Numbered from the stretch's first letter, positions 51,058-59,500 are shown. The stretch is 64,000 bases of DNA from Actinomycetospora sp. NBRC 106378 (GCF_030269685.1 NZ_BSTT01000020.1:1-64000), one strand, 5' to 3'. The notes: a model not told the origin generated them from the letters alone. A program made the numbers and translations.

Positions 51058-51606
51058 ATGGACGCCATGAGCAGCGACGCCGCCGAGGGCGCCGAGGGCG
51101 CCGAGGACCGTTCCGGCAACCCGTCCGCCCTGGCCGCCGCGGCCGCCAGCGGAGCGGGCGACGGCGCGGGCACCGCGGAGCTGGTGGAGTCACCCGGCGC
51201 GGTCATGCGGGTGGCCGGGATGGTGGGCAAGCTCATCGAGGAGGTGCGCTCGGCGCCGCTGGACGAGGCCGGCCGGGCCCGGCTCGCCGACATCCACGCC
51301 CGGTCGATCAGCGAGCTCGGGCAGGGTCTGGCGCCGGAGCTGCGGGAGGAGCTGGCGCGGATCTCGCTGCCGCTGGGCACCGACGAGGTGCCGTCCCAGG
51401 CCGAGCTGCGGATCGCGCAGGCCCAGCTGCTCGGGTGGCTCGAGGGGCTCTTCCACGGCATCCAGAGCGCCGTGCTGGCCCAGCAGATGTCTGCCCGCGG
51501 ACAGCTCGAGCAGATGCGTTCGGGGCGACCGGGTCGGTCCGGCGCCGCCCTGCCGGGAGGGGCCGGTCCCGCCGAGGGCGGGCAGTTCGGCGGGCAGTAC
51601 CTGTGA
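51058..51606 (+). CDS. bpa: bacterial proteasome activator Bpa (DUF2587)
   Basis: Ring-forming ATP-independent activator of the 20S proteasome, about 182 residues. The conserved helical core covers ESPGAVMRVAGMVGKLIEEV, ARLADIHARSISELG, and LRIAQAQLLGWLEGLFHGIQ. A Gly/Arg-rich linker precedes the GGQYL terminus, the C-terminal docking motif for the proteasome. ATGs at 51055, 51058 and 51067 compete; I used 51058. It marks an actinomycete with a Pup-proteasome pathway, although the protease itself is elsewhere. Confidence 0.9.
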   Translation: MDAMSSDAAEGAEGAEDRSGNPSALAAAAASGAGDGAGTAELVESPGAVMRVAGMVGKLIEEVRSAPLDEAGRARLADIHARSISELGQGLAPELREELARISLPLGTDEVPSQAELRIAQAQLLGWLEGLFHGIQSAVLAQQMSARGQLEQMRSGRPGRSGAALPGGAGPAEGGQFGGQYL

Positions 51607-51634
51607 CCACCCGCCGTGGTCGCCCGGCGGGGGC

Positions 51635-51937
51635 TCAGCCCTCGAGGACGACCTCGCCGGCGCGCGGACGACGCAGTGCCGAGCGGCGCTCGTCCTCGGT
51701 CAGGCCGCCCCAGACGCCGTAGGGCTCCTTGGTCGCCAGGGCGTGGCGACGGCAGGGCTCGAGCACGGGGCAGCTCATGCAGACCTTCTTGGCCTGGCTG
51801 GCGCGCTGCTCGCGCCGCGGACCACGCTCGCCGTCCGGGTGGAAGAAGAAGCTGGAGTCCATGCCGCGGCAGGACCCGTGCAGCTGCCAGTCCCATTCGT
51901 CGATGATCGGGCCGGGCAGCAGACGCACATCAGCCAC
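51635..51937 (-). CDS. whiB3: WhiB-family iron-sulfur regulator (WhiB3-like)
   Basis: A 100-residue WhiB protein. The four cluster cysteines lie in HGSCRGMDSS, KKVCMSCPVLEPCRR, and the WhiB turn is YGVWGGLTEDER. The N-terminal ...LLPGP-IDEWDWQLHGSC and the FFHPDGERG segment match the WhiB3 subgroup closely, as I recall it. It links redox state to gene expression with a sigma factor partner. A good SD (GGAGG) lies before the ATG. The SigF-like promoter at 52010-52035 would drive it. Confidence 0.88.
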   Translation of the reverse strand: MADVRLLPGPIIDEWDWQLHGSCRGMDSSFFFHPDGERGPRREQRASQAKKVCMSCPVLEPCRRHALATKEPYGVWGGLTEDERRSALRRPRAGEVVLEG

Positions 51938-52009
51938 GGGAACCTCCAGGCCTGTCCGAACGGGCGTCGGTGGTCACGTGGTGACCGGCCCGACGGGATC
52001 GTGGCCGGT

Positions 52010-52035
52010 ATAACCGTCCACCGTCGATCACAAAC
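52010..52035 (-). promoter_or_regulatory. SigF-like promoter of whiB3
   Basis: The minus strand reads GTTT, 16 nt, GGTTAT, one mismatch from GTTT-N15/16-GGGTAT. The WhiB3 start codon is 73 bases downstream. Confidence 0.5.
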
Positions 52036-52126
52036 CAGATCGCCTCACCCGGTCGGACGCGGTTCCCCCCTGGTCGTGTCGTGCGTCCGGTGGGCACCGT
52101 GCGACCGAACTGCGACCCTGCGTCGC

Positions 52127-52151
52127 GGGTAGTGTCCGCACCGGTGGGTAT
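52127..52151 (+). promoter_or_regulatory. candidate SigF-like promoter of the sigma module
   Basis: GGGT, 15 nt, GGGTAT on the plus strand resembles the stress-sigma consensus at the -10 but only loosely at the -35. It lies 72 bases upstream of the STAS gene. Confidence 0.4.
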
Positions 52152-52222
52152 CGTGCGGCCACCTGAGGAGTCCGTGGTCCAGGACGGCACGGACCGCCAG
52201 AGCAGTTTCGAGGAGTCGGTGC

Positions 52223-52624
52223 ATGACTGACAGCGCAGGGAACGGGGGGCGGGAGGCCGTGGCCACCGAGGAGGAGTACTCCACCGAGGAGCCGATGGGA
52301 GTCGACGTCCAGCGCTCGGGTGAGACGTCGGTCATCCGCCTCACCGGCGAGATCGACATGCTCACCACGCCGGCGCTGCGGGCCAAGGTGACCGAGGAGC
52401 TCGCCGCCGGGCTGTCGGTGCTGGTACTCGACATGCTCGCCGTGGAGTTCCTGGGGTCCAGCGGGCTGGCGCTGCTGGTCGAGGCCCTCGACGAGTCGCG
52501 CAACCGTGGGGTCGCGCTCCGGCTGGTGGCCGACAGCCGCCCCGTGAGCCGTCCGCTGCAGGCCACCGGGCTGACGGATCTGTTCGAGATCCACACCACC
52601 GTCGAGGACGCCCTCGCGGCCTGA
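52223..52624 (+). CDS. STAS anti-sigma-factor antagonist (module 2)
   Basis: A 133-residue RsbV-type protein. The STAS core begins VIRLTGEIDMLTTPALRAKV. LSVLVLDMLAVEFLGSSGLALLVEA contains the phosphorylatable serine in GSSG, and the rest is VALRLVADSRPVSRPL with an ATGLTDLFEIH end. The 30-residue acidic N-terminal extension is typical of actinobacterial copies. A downstream anti-sigma and SigF follow in the same direction, making a complete partner-switch set. Confidence 0.85.
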   Translation: MTDSAGNGGREAVATEEEYSTEEPMGVDVQRSGETSVIRLTGEIDMLTTPALRAKVTEELAAGLSVLVLDMLAVEFLGSSGLALLVEALDESRNRGVALRLVADSRPVSRPLQATGLTDLFEIHTTVEDALAA

Positions 52625-52802
52625 CCGCGGACCGCATCACGCCGGTCGGTCGTCGGTGCGCGTCGTGCGAGGACACGCCGCGCGAACCGATGGTGACCAG
52701 CGGCGTGTGCGCCGATACGGTGACGCGGCGGGGCGGGCCCCGTCGCCCACTTCCCCGGACGTCGCGAGACGTCCCCCGAACCGCGAACGGAGACCAGCAG
52801 TC

Positions 52803-53276
52803 GTGCAGATGCCCGATTCGCAGCAGCGCGTTCCCGAGGTTCCCGCCGCGGGCGTGGCGACCGAGGTCGACGGCCTGCCCGACGTGTCGAGTCTCGCGGA
52901 GGTGCCGAGCCCCGTCGAGGTGCGCGTGCACGCCGACCCGGCCCTGATCCCCTCGGTCCGCGCGGTGGCCGCGGACCTCGCGGCCCGGGCCGACTTCGAC
53001 CTCGACGCGGTGTCCGACCTGCGGATGGCGGTCGACGAGGCCTGCTCGGCGCTCGTGCCGCTCGCGAGCCCGGGCGGTCAGCTGCGGTGCGGGTTCACGG
53101 TGATCGACGGGCGGGTCGCGGTGGTCGCCCGCGTGCCGGTCGACCGGCCCACCTCGCTGCGTCAGGACACCTTCGGCTGGCGGGTGCTCGACACGCTCAC
53201 CGACGTCGCCGAGGTGCTGGACCGCGACCCGTCGTGGATCGGCATCCGACTGCTCAAGGACCGGACGACGACGTGA
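52803..53276 (+). CDS. RsbW-like anti-sigma factor (module 2)
   Basis: A 157-residue ATP-binding protein. It shares SVRAVAADLAARADFDLDAV, DLRMAVDEACSAL and TFGWRVLDTLTDV with the module 1 protein, so the two are paralogues. The GTG at 52803 has GGAG about 12 bases upstream; the in-frame ATG at 52809 is an alternative. It overlaps its sigma gene by 4 bp (GTGA). Confidence 0.83.
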   Translation: MQMPDSQQRVPEVPAAGVATEVDGLPDVSSLAEVPSPVEVRVHADPALIPSVRAVAADLAARADFDLDAVSDLRMAVDEACSALVPLASPGGQLRCGFTVIDGRVAVVARVPVDRPTSLRQDTFGWRVLDTLTDVAEVLDRDPSWIGIRLLKDRTTT

Positions 53277-54064
53277 GCGTCCCCGCCGAGCAGGAGAAGC
53301 GGGACGACTCCTATTCCCATCTCGCCCCCCTGCTCGCGGAGCACGCCGGCCTCCCGGTCGGTGACAAGCGCCGGGAGGCGCTCCGCGACCGGCTGGTCCA
53401 GGGCTACCTGCCGCTCGCGCGTCACATCGCGCGCCGGTTCGCCCAGCGCGGCGAGCCGCAGGAGGACCTCGAGCAGGTCGCCACGGTCGGCCTGATCCAC
53501 GCCGTCGACCGGTTCTCGCCGGAGCGCGGGTCGGACTTCCTGTCCTACGCGGTGCCCACGATCACCGGCGAGGTCCGTCGTTACTTCCGCGACAAGGCGT
53601 GGTCCACGCGTGTCCCGCGGCGGCTCAAGGACCTGCGCCTGGCCATCGGCTCCGCGATGCCCGCGCTCTCCCAGGAGCTCGGGCGCGCCCCGACGGCGGG
53701 CGAGCTGGCCGAGCGGCTCTCCAAGCCGCGCGAGGAGATCCTCGAGGCGCTCGAGGCGGCCAACGCATACCGCTCCAGCTCGCTCGACGACATGCTCGTC
53801 GACGACCCGTCGTCGGGACGCCTCGCCGACGTGCTCGGCACCGACGACGACGAGCTCACCCAGGTCGAGCACCGCGAGACCGTGCAGCCCGCGCTGCGCC
53901 GGCTGCCCGAGCGGGAGCGGACGATCGTCATGCTGCGGTTCTTCGGCGGCATGACCCAGACGCAGATCGCCGAGCGGGTCGGCGTCTCGCAGATGCACGT
54001 CTCGCGGCTGCTCACCCGCACCCTCGCGACGCTGCGCCAGGAGCTCTCCGAGGGCGGGAGCTAG
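53273..54064 (+). CDS. RNA polymerase sigma factor, SigB/SigF subfamily (module 2)
   Basis: A 263-residue paralogue of the 33123-33950 sigma factor. It shows LPLARHIARRFAQRGEPQED, ITGEVRRYFRDKAWSTRVPRR, TAGELAERLSKPREEI and MTQTQIAERVGVSQMHVSRLL. It differs in the N-terminus and the ALEAANAYRSSSLDDML region, though both share the DDML segment. The stop TAG shares its CTAG with the selB stop on the other strand. Confidence 0.92.
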   Translation: MSVPAEQEKRDDSYSHLAPLLAEHAGLPVGDKRREALRDRLVQGYLPLARHIARRFAQRGEPQEDLEQVATVGLIHAVDRFSPERGSDFLSYAVPTITGEVRRYFRDKAWSTRVPRRLKDLRLAIGSAMPALSQELGRAPTAGELAERLSKPREEILEALEAANAYRSSSLDDMLVDDPSSGRLADVLGTDDDELTQVEHRETVQPALRRLPERERTIVMLRFFGGMTQTQIAERVGVSQMHVSRLLTRTLATLRQELSEGGS

Positions 54065-55860
54065 CTCCGCACCGTGTGGCCCTCGCCCTCGTGGCGGGTC
54101 CGCCCGGTGCGGGCGAGCAGCTCGAGCAGGGGCACGGCCACCCGGCGGGTCGTGCCCAGCGCCTGCCGCGCGGTGGACACGGTGAACGGCTGCTCGAGGG
54201 TCGCGAGTACCTCGACCGCGCGGTCGGGGGCGTCCGGCCGCAGGTAGATGCCGTCGGCGACCCGCAGCAGCTCCCCGGCCTTCACGACCGCGCCGAGCTG
54301 CCTCGCCCCGAGCCCGAGCTCGCCGAGCCGGTGCGCCTCGGGAGCGAGGAACGGGGCCTCCGCCAGATCGGCGACCACCGTCGCGACGGCCTCCCGCACC
54401 GCCGTCGGCAGCCCACCGTCGCCCGGGCGCAGGATGCGGCCGCCCTCCTCGACGAGGTCCGGGCAGCGGGCGAGCACCAGCGCCACGAGGCGCTGGTCGG
54501 GCAGGTCGAGGCCCCGCTGCGCCGCTCGGGTCGGCAGACCCGGCTCCAGCGGGTCGGCCGCCGCGTGCGCCGCCACGAGCTCCGGCAGCCGGGCGGCCAG
54601 CGTCGCGAGGTGCTCCGGGTCGACGTACCAGCCCGCCGCGGCGGGGGTTCCCGACGGCGGGTCGGCGAGGCCCAGCCCCGCGAGGTCGGCGGCGCGGAGG
54701 ACCCGTCGTCGGGAGAGCTCGACGGCGGTGTCCGGGGTGCCGTCGCTCGTCGCAAGCTCGCCGGCCCGGGCGCGCGCGGCGCCGCGGCGGCGCAGCTCGG
54801 GCGGGCGGACGTCGAGCACGGTCACCCCGCCGAGCACCGCGTGGGCACCCGGGTCGCGCAGCAGGGCGCGGTCCCCGGGGCGCAGGGGGAGCGGCTCGCG
54901 CAGGGTGAGGCGCACGGTCCGCGAGGAGTCGGAGGCGTCCGGGGCGTCGTCGCGCGAGAGCGGCCGCACCCGGGCGGCCACGGCAGCGGAGCCCGCGTGC
55001 ACCATGACCTGCGACGGCAGCTTCCCGACGGCGTCCGTCCCCCGCGGCGGGTGCACGCGCACGTCGATCACGCCCGCCGCGAGCCACCGGCCCGGCGAGA
55101 GCAGCGCGTCGCCGCGCGAGACGTCCTCGAGCGGGACCCCGCGCAGGTTCACCGCCACCCGCGCGACCGCCGCCGCGGCGTCCACCGGCGCCCCGAGCGA
55201 CTGCAGCCCGCGCACCGCGACCGTCCGTCCCCCGAGCTCCAGCTCGTCGCCGACGGCGATGCTGCCCGCCCCGAGGGTGCCGGTCACGACGGTGCCCGCG
55301 CCCCGGATCGTGAAGGCGCGGTCGGCCCAGAGGCGGACGTCGGCGTCGGGCTCCGGGTCGGGGAGCCGCCCCGCGAGCGCGACGAGCTCGGCCCGCAGGT
55401 CGTCGAGGCCCTCGCCGGTGGCCCCGGAGACGCACACCGCGGGCAGCCGGCCGAGACTCGACTCCGCCAGGTGCTCCAGGGCCTCGTCGCGGGCCAGCTC
55501 GGGGTCCATGAGGTCCGACCGCGTCACCACGAGGACGCCGTCGGACACCCCGAGCGCGTGCAGCGCGTCGAGGTGCTCGCCCGACTGCGGCATCCAGCCG
55601 GCGTCCGCTGCGACCACGAACATCGTCGCGGGCACCGGCCCGACCCCGGCCAGCATCTGTGTCACGAACCGCTCGTGGCCCGGGACGTCGACGAACGCGA
55701 CCTGGCCCACGTCGGGCAGCGTCGTCCAGGCGAACCCGAGGTCGATCGTCATGCCCCGCCGACGTTCCTCGGCCCACCGGTCGGGCTCCATGCCGGTCAG
55801 CGCGCGGATGAGCGTCGACTTGCCGTGGTCCACGTGCCCGGCGGTCGCGAGCACCTTCAC
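54061..55860 (-). CDS. selB: selenocysteine-specific elongation factor SelB
   Basis: SelB of 599 residues, delivering Sec-tRNA to UGA codons at a SECIS hairpin. The GTPase domain has G1 ATAGHVDHGKST, the switch GMTIDLGFAW, G3 DVPGHERFVTQM, and VVTRSDLMD in place of NKxD-like G4. Domain II/III follow (GAGTVVTGTLGAGSIAVGD). Winged-helix domains from about residue 420 to 599 bind the SECIS RNA. The GTG start overlaps the selA stop by 4 bp. Confidence 0.93.
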   Translation of the reverse strand: MKVLATAGHVDHGKSTLIRALTGMEPDRWAEERRRGMTIDLGFAWTTLPDVGQVAFVDVPGHERFVTQMLAGVGPVPATMFVVAADAGWMPQSGEHLDALHALGVSDGVLVVTRSDLMDPELARDEALEHLAESSLGRLPAVCVSGATGEGLDDLRAELVALAGRLPDPEPDADVRLWADRAFTIRGAGTVVTGTLGAGSIAVGDELELGGRTVAVRGLQSLGAPVDAAAAVARVAVNLRGVPLEDVSRGDALLSPGRWLAAGVIDVRVHPPRGTDAVGKLPSQVMVHAGSAAVAARVRPLSRDDAPDASDSSRTVRLTLREPLPLRPGDRALLRDPGAHAVLGGVTVLDVRPPELRRRGAARARAGELATSDGTPDTAVELSRRRVLRAADLAGLGLADPPSGTPAAAGWYVDPEHLATLAARLPELVAAHAAADPLEPGLPTRAAQRGLDLPDQRLVALVLARCPDLVEEGGRILRPGDGGLPTAVREAVATVVADLAEAPFLAPEAHRLGELGLGARQLGAVVKAGELLRVADGIYLRPDAPDRAVEVLATLEQPFTVSTARQALGTTRRVAVPLLELLARTGRTRHEGEGHTVRS

Positions 55861-57230
55861 GACGACGACCCCTCCCCGCCGTGGCCCCCGGCCTCCTGGC
55901 AGGACAGCGTCGTTGCTGTCGTCGGGTGAGGGGAACGACGTCCTGCCACGGAGGGAGCCACCGCCTGCACCGCCGCGACGAGCCGCGCGTCGTCGTCCGG
56001 CAGCACCGAGCGCAGGTCGAGCAGGCACCGACCCTGCTCCACCCGCCCGACGACGGGGTCGTCCCCGGCCCGCAGCGCCTCGGCGTACGCCGCCGGGAGC
56101 GCGACCGCGGCGCTGGGCAGGTCCACGCCCGGCGCGCCGCCGCCGCCGACCTGCGCGGCGCAGTCGACGACCGCCCCGCCGACCGCCGCGGCCACTGCCG
56201 TCGCCCGGTCGCGCAGCGCGGACACGTCCGCCTCGAGCATCGCGCGCACCGGCGGGACGGGGCCGCGCAGCGTCGCCTCCAACGCCGCCAGCGTCAGCTT
56301 GTCCACCCGCAGCGCCCGGGCGAGCGGGTGCCGCCGCAGCCGGTGCACCAGCTCGGCGTCCCCGAGCAGCAGACCCGCCTGCGGCCCGCCGAGCAGCTTG
56401 TCCCCGCTCGCCGTCACGAGCGGGACGCCGGCGCGCAGCTCGGTCGCGGCGTCCGGCTCGCCGGGCAGCAGCGGGTGCGGCGCGAGCAGCCCCGACCCGA
56501 TGTCGGCCACCACCGGCACGCCGAGCCCGGTCAGCTCCCCGGCCGGCACGCTGGACGTGAACCCCTGCACCACGAAGTTCGACGGGTGCACCTTGAGGAT
56601 CATCCCGGTCTGCGGGCCGACCGCCGCCGCGTAGTCGTCGACCCGGACCCGGTTCGTCGTCCCGACCTCCCGCAGCCGTGCTCCCGTCGACTCCAGCAGC
56701 TCCGGCAGCCGGAACCCGTCGCCGATCTCGACCATCTCGCCCCGGGCGATCACGATCTCCCGGCCCGCAGCCAGCGCGGTCGCCGCGAGGATCAGCGCGG
56801 CCGCACCGTTGTTGGTCACGTGGACCCCGCCCGCGTCGGGCACGGCGTCCGCCAGCGCCGCCATCGCGCCCGCGCCCCGGCGGCCCCGGCCCCCGGTCGC
56901 CAGGTCGAGCTCGACGTCCGTCGTCCCGGCCGCCGTCACCAGCGCCTCCCGGGCGGCTCCCGAGAGCGGCGCCCGCCCCAGGTTGGTGTGCAGCACGACG
57001 CCGGTCGCGTTCAGCACCGGGCGCAGGCTCGCCGCGCTGCGCGGGAGGTCCGCGACGACGGCGTCGACCACGTCCTCCGGTGCGATCTCCCCGGCCCGCG
57101 CCTGCTGCTGCACGCCGAGCACGACGTCCTTCACCCGGGCCTTCCCGACGACCGCGACCGCGGTCGCCACGCGCGGGTCGGCGAGGACGGCGTCGGTGCG
57201 GGGGATCCGTCGCCGGGGGTCGGTGGTCAC
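55857..57230 (-). CDS. selA: selenocysteine synthase SelA
   Basis: PLP enzyme of 457 residues that converts Ser-tRNA(Sec) to Sec-tRNA(Sec) with selenophosphate. The active-site block is VTASGDKLLGGPQAG, with the PLP-binding Lys. Flanking family segments are VLNATGVVLHTNLGRAPLS, VEIGDGFRLPELL and VKVHPSNF-like ILKVHPSNFVVQGFT. The final 20 or so residues, including HPTTATTLSCQEAGG, come from the palindromic repeat at 55897-55949 and are not family sequence. GTG start 57230 overlaps the permease stop. Confidence 0.93.
   Translation of the reverse strand: MTTDPRRRIPRTDAVLADPRVATAVAVVGKARVKDVVLGVQQQARAGEIAPEDVVDAVVADLPRSAASLRPVLNATGVVLHTNLGRAPLSGAAREALVTAAGTTDVELDLATGGRGRRGAGAMAALADAVPDAGGVHVTNNGAAALILAATALAAGREIVIARGEMVEIGDGFRLPELLESTGARLREVGTTNRVRVDDYAAAVGPQTGMILKVHPSNFVVQGFTSSVPAGELTGLGVPVVADIGSGLLAPHPLLPGEPDAATELRAGVPLVTASGDKLLGGPQAGLLLGDAELVHRLRRHPLARALRVDKLTLAALEATLRGPVPPVRAMLEADVSALRDRATAVAAAVGGAVVDCAAQVGGGGAPGVDLPSAAVALPAAYAEALRAGDDPVVGRVEQGRCLLDLRSVLPDDDARLVAAVQAVAPSVAGRRSPHPTTATTLSCQEAGGHGGEGSSS
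55897..55949. repeat. CGTCGTTGCTGTC palindromic repeat inside the 3' end of selA
   Basis: A diverged 53-nt copy (TGGCAGGACAGCGTCGTTGC... and GGAACGACGTCCTGCCA) lies wholly inside selA's coding sequence, near the stop and just before selB's start. It shares the outer TGGCAGGA/TCCTGCCA arms with the 44.6-kb copy. Confidence 0.7.
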
Positions 57231-58270
57231 GCCGTCCAGGATCCACCCACCGCCACCACGACGGAGCACACCACCCCGATCAGCACCGTCCCGACCGTCA
57301 CCGTCGCGAGCACCCGCACCGGGAACACCCGGCGCACCATGAGCAGCGACGGCAGGCTGATCGCCGACAGCGTCACGAGCAGCGCGGCGGCGATCACCGG
57401 CGACACCCCGGCCGCGAGGAGCGCGGCGACCGCGGCGATCTCGGCGCCGGTCGGGATCGGCAGCAGCGTCCCGGCCACCGCGAGCAGCACGACGATCGCG
57501 ACGACCACCGCGCCGTGCGTCCCGGCGAGCCCCGCGCCGAGCGGGAACAGCACGCCCCGCAGCGCTCCGAGCACCACGACCAGCACCAGGTACTCCGGCA
57601 GCAGCCGCAGCGACAGCCCACCCAGCGCGACGAGGAACCGGACCGGCAGCGGGCGTCCGTCGTCGAGGGAGTCGGTCCCGACGGCGAGGCCGGTCGGGTC
57701 GGGGGCGTCGCCCGACCGCCGTGCGGCCAGCGCGCCCACCCCGACGACGGCGAGCCCGGCCGCCAGGCGCAGCACCGTCCACGGCCACGGCAGCACGAAC
57801 GCGCAGAACACCAGCACGACGGGGTTGAGGGCGGGGCTCGCCAGCCAGAACGCGAGCGCCGCGCGGACGTCGGCGGCGCGCTGGCGCAGCCCGACCGCCA
57901 CCGGCGCCGAGCAGCAGCTGCACATCATCCCCGGCACCGCGAGCGCGCTGCCGACGACCGCCCCGCGCCGCCCGACCATCCGGGCGGTCCAGTCCGCCGG
58001 CAACACCGTGCGGACGGCGGCGGCGAGCACGAGCCCGGTGACGAGGGCCGGCCAGATCGCGAGGAAGTAGGTGCCGGCGAACTCCAGGCCCGATCGCAGC
58101 GACACCCCGTCGGAGGGCAGGATCGACCTCCCGAGCGAGCCGGAGCCGGCCACCGACGGGACCTTCACCCAGTACGGCTGCCACTTCGCCCAGATCAGCA
58201 GCACCACCGCGAGCAGCGCCACGCCCGCAACCGGGATCCATGTGCGGCGGGGAGCCGTCGTCGTGGTCAC
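57227..58270 (-). CDS. permease of the YraQ/ArsP-type family
   Basis: A 347-residue integral membrane protein with eight to ten helices. A signature cysteine motif, GMMCSCCSAPVAVGLR, marks the YraQ/ArsP-like permease family. The partner region is ASPALNPVVLVFCAFVLP. The second half has IPTGAEIAAVAALLAAGVSP, repeating the loop. Its stop overlaps the selA start by 4 bp. This placement makes a role in selenium movement (for example selenite or selenide) plausible, but related permeases handle arsenite or organoarsenicals, so the substrate is open. Confidence 0.8.
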   Translation of the reverse strand: MTTTTAPRRTWIPVAGVALLAVVLLIWAKWQPYWVKVPSVAGSGSLGRSILPSDGVSLRSGLEFAGTYFLAIWPALVTGLVLAAAVRTVLPADWTARMVGRRGAVVGSALAVPGMMCSCCSAPVAVGLRQRAADVRAALAFWLASPALNPVVLVFCAFVLPWPWTVLRLAAGLAVVGVGALAARRSGDAPDPTGLAVGTDSLDDGRPLPVRFLVALGGLSLRLLPEYLVLVVVLGALRGVLFPLGAGLAGTHGAVVVAIVVLLAVAGTLLPIPTGAEIAAVAALLAAGVSPVIAAALLVTLSAISLPSLLMVRRVFPVRVLATVTVGTVLIGVVCSVVVAVGGSWTA

Positions 58271-58335
58271 GACGGTCGAGTCTGCGCGCCGTGCATGTCG
58301 TCCGCAGGACGGCTCCGTGTCCGCCCCGCAACACG

Positions 58336-58383
58336 ACGAACGGGCCGTCCGTCACGGTTCATCGTGACGAGCGGCCCGTTCGT
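58336..58383. terminator. hairpin after the NrfD-like gene
   Basis: Arms ACGAACGGGCCG-TCC-GTCACG and CGTGAC-GAG-CGGCCCGTTCGT form an 18-bp stem with a 3-nt bulge and a GTTCAT loop. It lies between the NrfD-like stop (58397) and the permease start, so it may attenuate read-through from fdh into selAB. Confidence 0.65.
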
Positions 58384-58396
58384 GGGTGGGGAAGGG

Positions 58397-59500
58397 TCAG
58401 CTGCCCGCCGCGGGGACGTAGTGCCGGTCGGGAGGCGTGGTCCCCGGCTGCACGGCCTCTTCCCGACGGCGGATGCGCTCGCGCTGGGGCACGACGATGT
58501 GCGCCGGGTCGTTGGCCGAGGCGATCCCGGCGTCGAACACCCCGAAGCGGGTGAGGGCGGAGCCCGCCATGAGCGCGAGCCCGGAGAGGGCTGCTGCCCA
58601 CCGCTTCCTCCGCCCGACGACGGCACCCACGGCACCGACCGCGAGGCACGCCTTCGACGCCGTCATCAGCGTCTTCGCCCGGCCCTTGTCGTAGACGTCG
58701 GCGAGCAGGCCGAGGTCGCGGGTCATCTTCTCCTCGGTGACCAGCTCCACCAGCGCGCCCGCGACGGCCAGCCGCGCGGCCGGCTCGTTGTCGCGGACCG
58801 AGGCCGCCACCAGCCCGAAGCCGCCGCCCGCCGCCGCCGCACTGCCCGCGAAGAGCACCGGCAGGTGGCGGTGGGCCTCGTGCCAAGTGGGGACGGCGGT
58901 GTTCGAGATCAGGACCGCGGTGTAGGTGGCGAGCGCGGGCCCGACGACGGCCGCACCGATCCCGGCCGCGTCCCCGGCGACGCGGAGGGCCGTGGCGCCG
59001 CGGCGTCCACGGAGGTACGGCGCGAGGAACTCGGCTCCCGCCGCCGCCGTCGCGAACGCCGCGAAGGGGGAGAGGATCCAGGAGCCGACCGACAGCGGCG
59101 AGGTCGGCTTGAACACCCGCAGCATGTGCAGGAACCGGCTCGGGCGGTGCAGGTCGTGGATGAGGAACACGGTGCCGCCCATGGCGCCGCCCATGGCCAC
59201 GTAGCGGCCGGCCGCCCGCAACGTCGGCCGGTCGGTGGCGTTCGCCATCGCCGCCAGCACCGACGACGAGCCCGCGAGCCCGCCGAGGAACAGGTACAGC
59301 GGGACGTCCGGGTTCTTCCACACCGGTGCCTTGATGATGGGGCGCCCGTAGTAGCTGCGGAACTCCGCCTCGGGCACCTGCAGCTGCTCGCCCCGGCCCC
59401 GACGGGTGCGCCCGCTGCGGGGCTTCACGGCGTCGTGGTCGATGCGCAGCCGCTCCGGCATCTCCGTCGGGTTGGAGTCCTCGGTCGGCCTGCCGGTCAT
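58397..59500 (-). CDS. NrfD-like membrane subunit of formate dehydrogenase
   Basis: A 367-residue polytopic membrane protein. About eight helices fit the NrfD/PsrC quinone-reducing subunit. It has RSYYGRPIIKAPVWKNPDVPLYLFLGGL at the N-terminus in two stretches, AGRYVAMGGAMGGTVFLIHD, then SPLSVGSWILSPFAAF and ATYTAVLISNTAVPTW, which are NrfD features. The C-terminal DRHYVPAAGS is polar. It would pass electrons from the Fe-S subunit to the quinone pool. ATG overlaps the Fe-S gene stop. Confidence 0.85.
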   Translation of the reverse strand: MTGRPTEDSNPTEMPERLRIDHDAVKPRSGRTRRGRGEQLQVPEAEFRSYYGRPIIKAPVWKNPDVPLYLFLGGLAGSSSVLAAMANATDRPTLRAAGRYVAMGGAMGGTVFLIHDLHRPSRFLHMLRVFKPTSPLSVGSWILSPFAAFATAAAGAEFLAPYLRGRRGATALRVAGDAAGIGAAVVGPALATYTAVLISNTAVPTWHEAHRHLPVLFAGSAAAAGGGFGLVAASVRDNEPAARLAVAGALVELVTEEKMTRDLGLLADVYDKGRAKTLMTASKACLAVGAVGAVVGRRKRWAAALSGLALMAGSALTRFGVFDAGIASANDPAHIVVPQRERIRRREEAVQPGTTPPDRHYVPAAGS

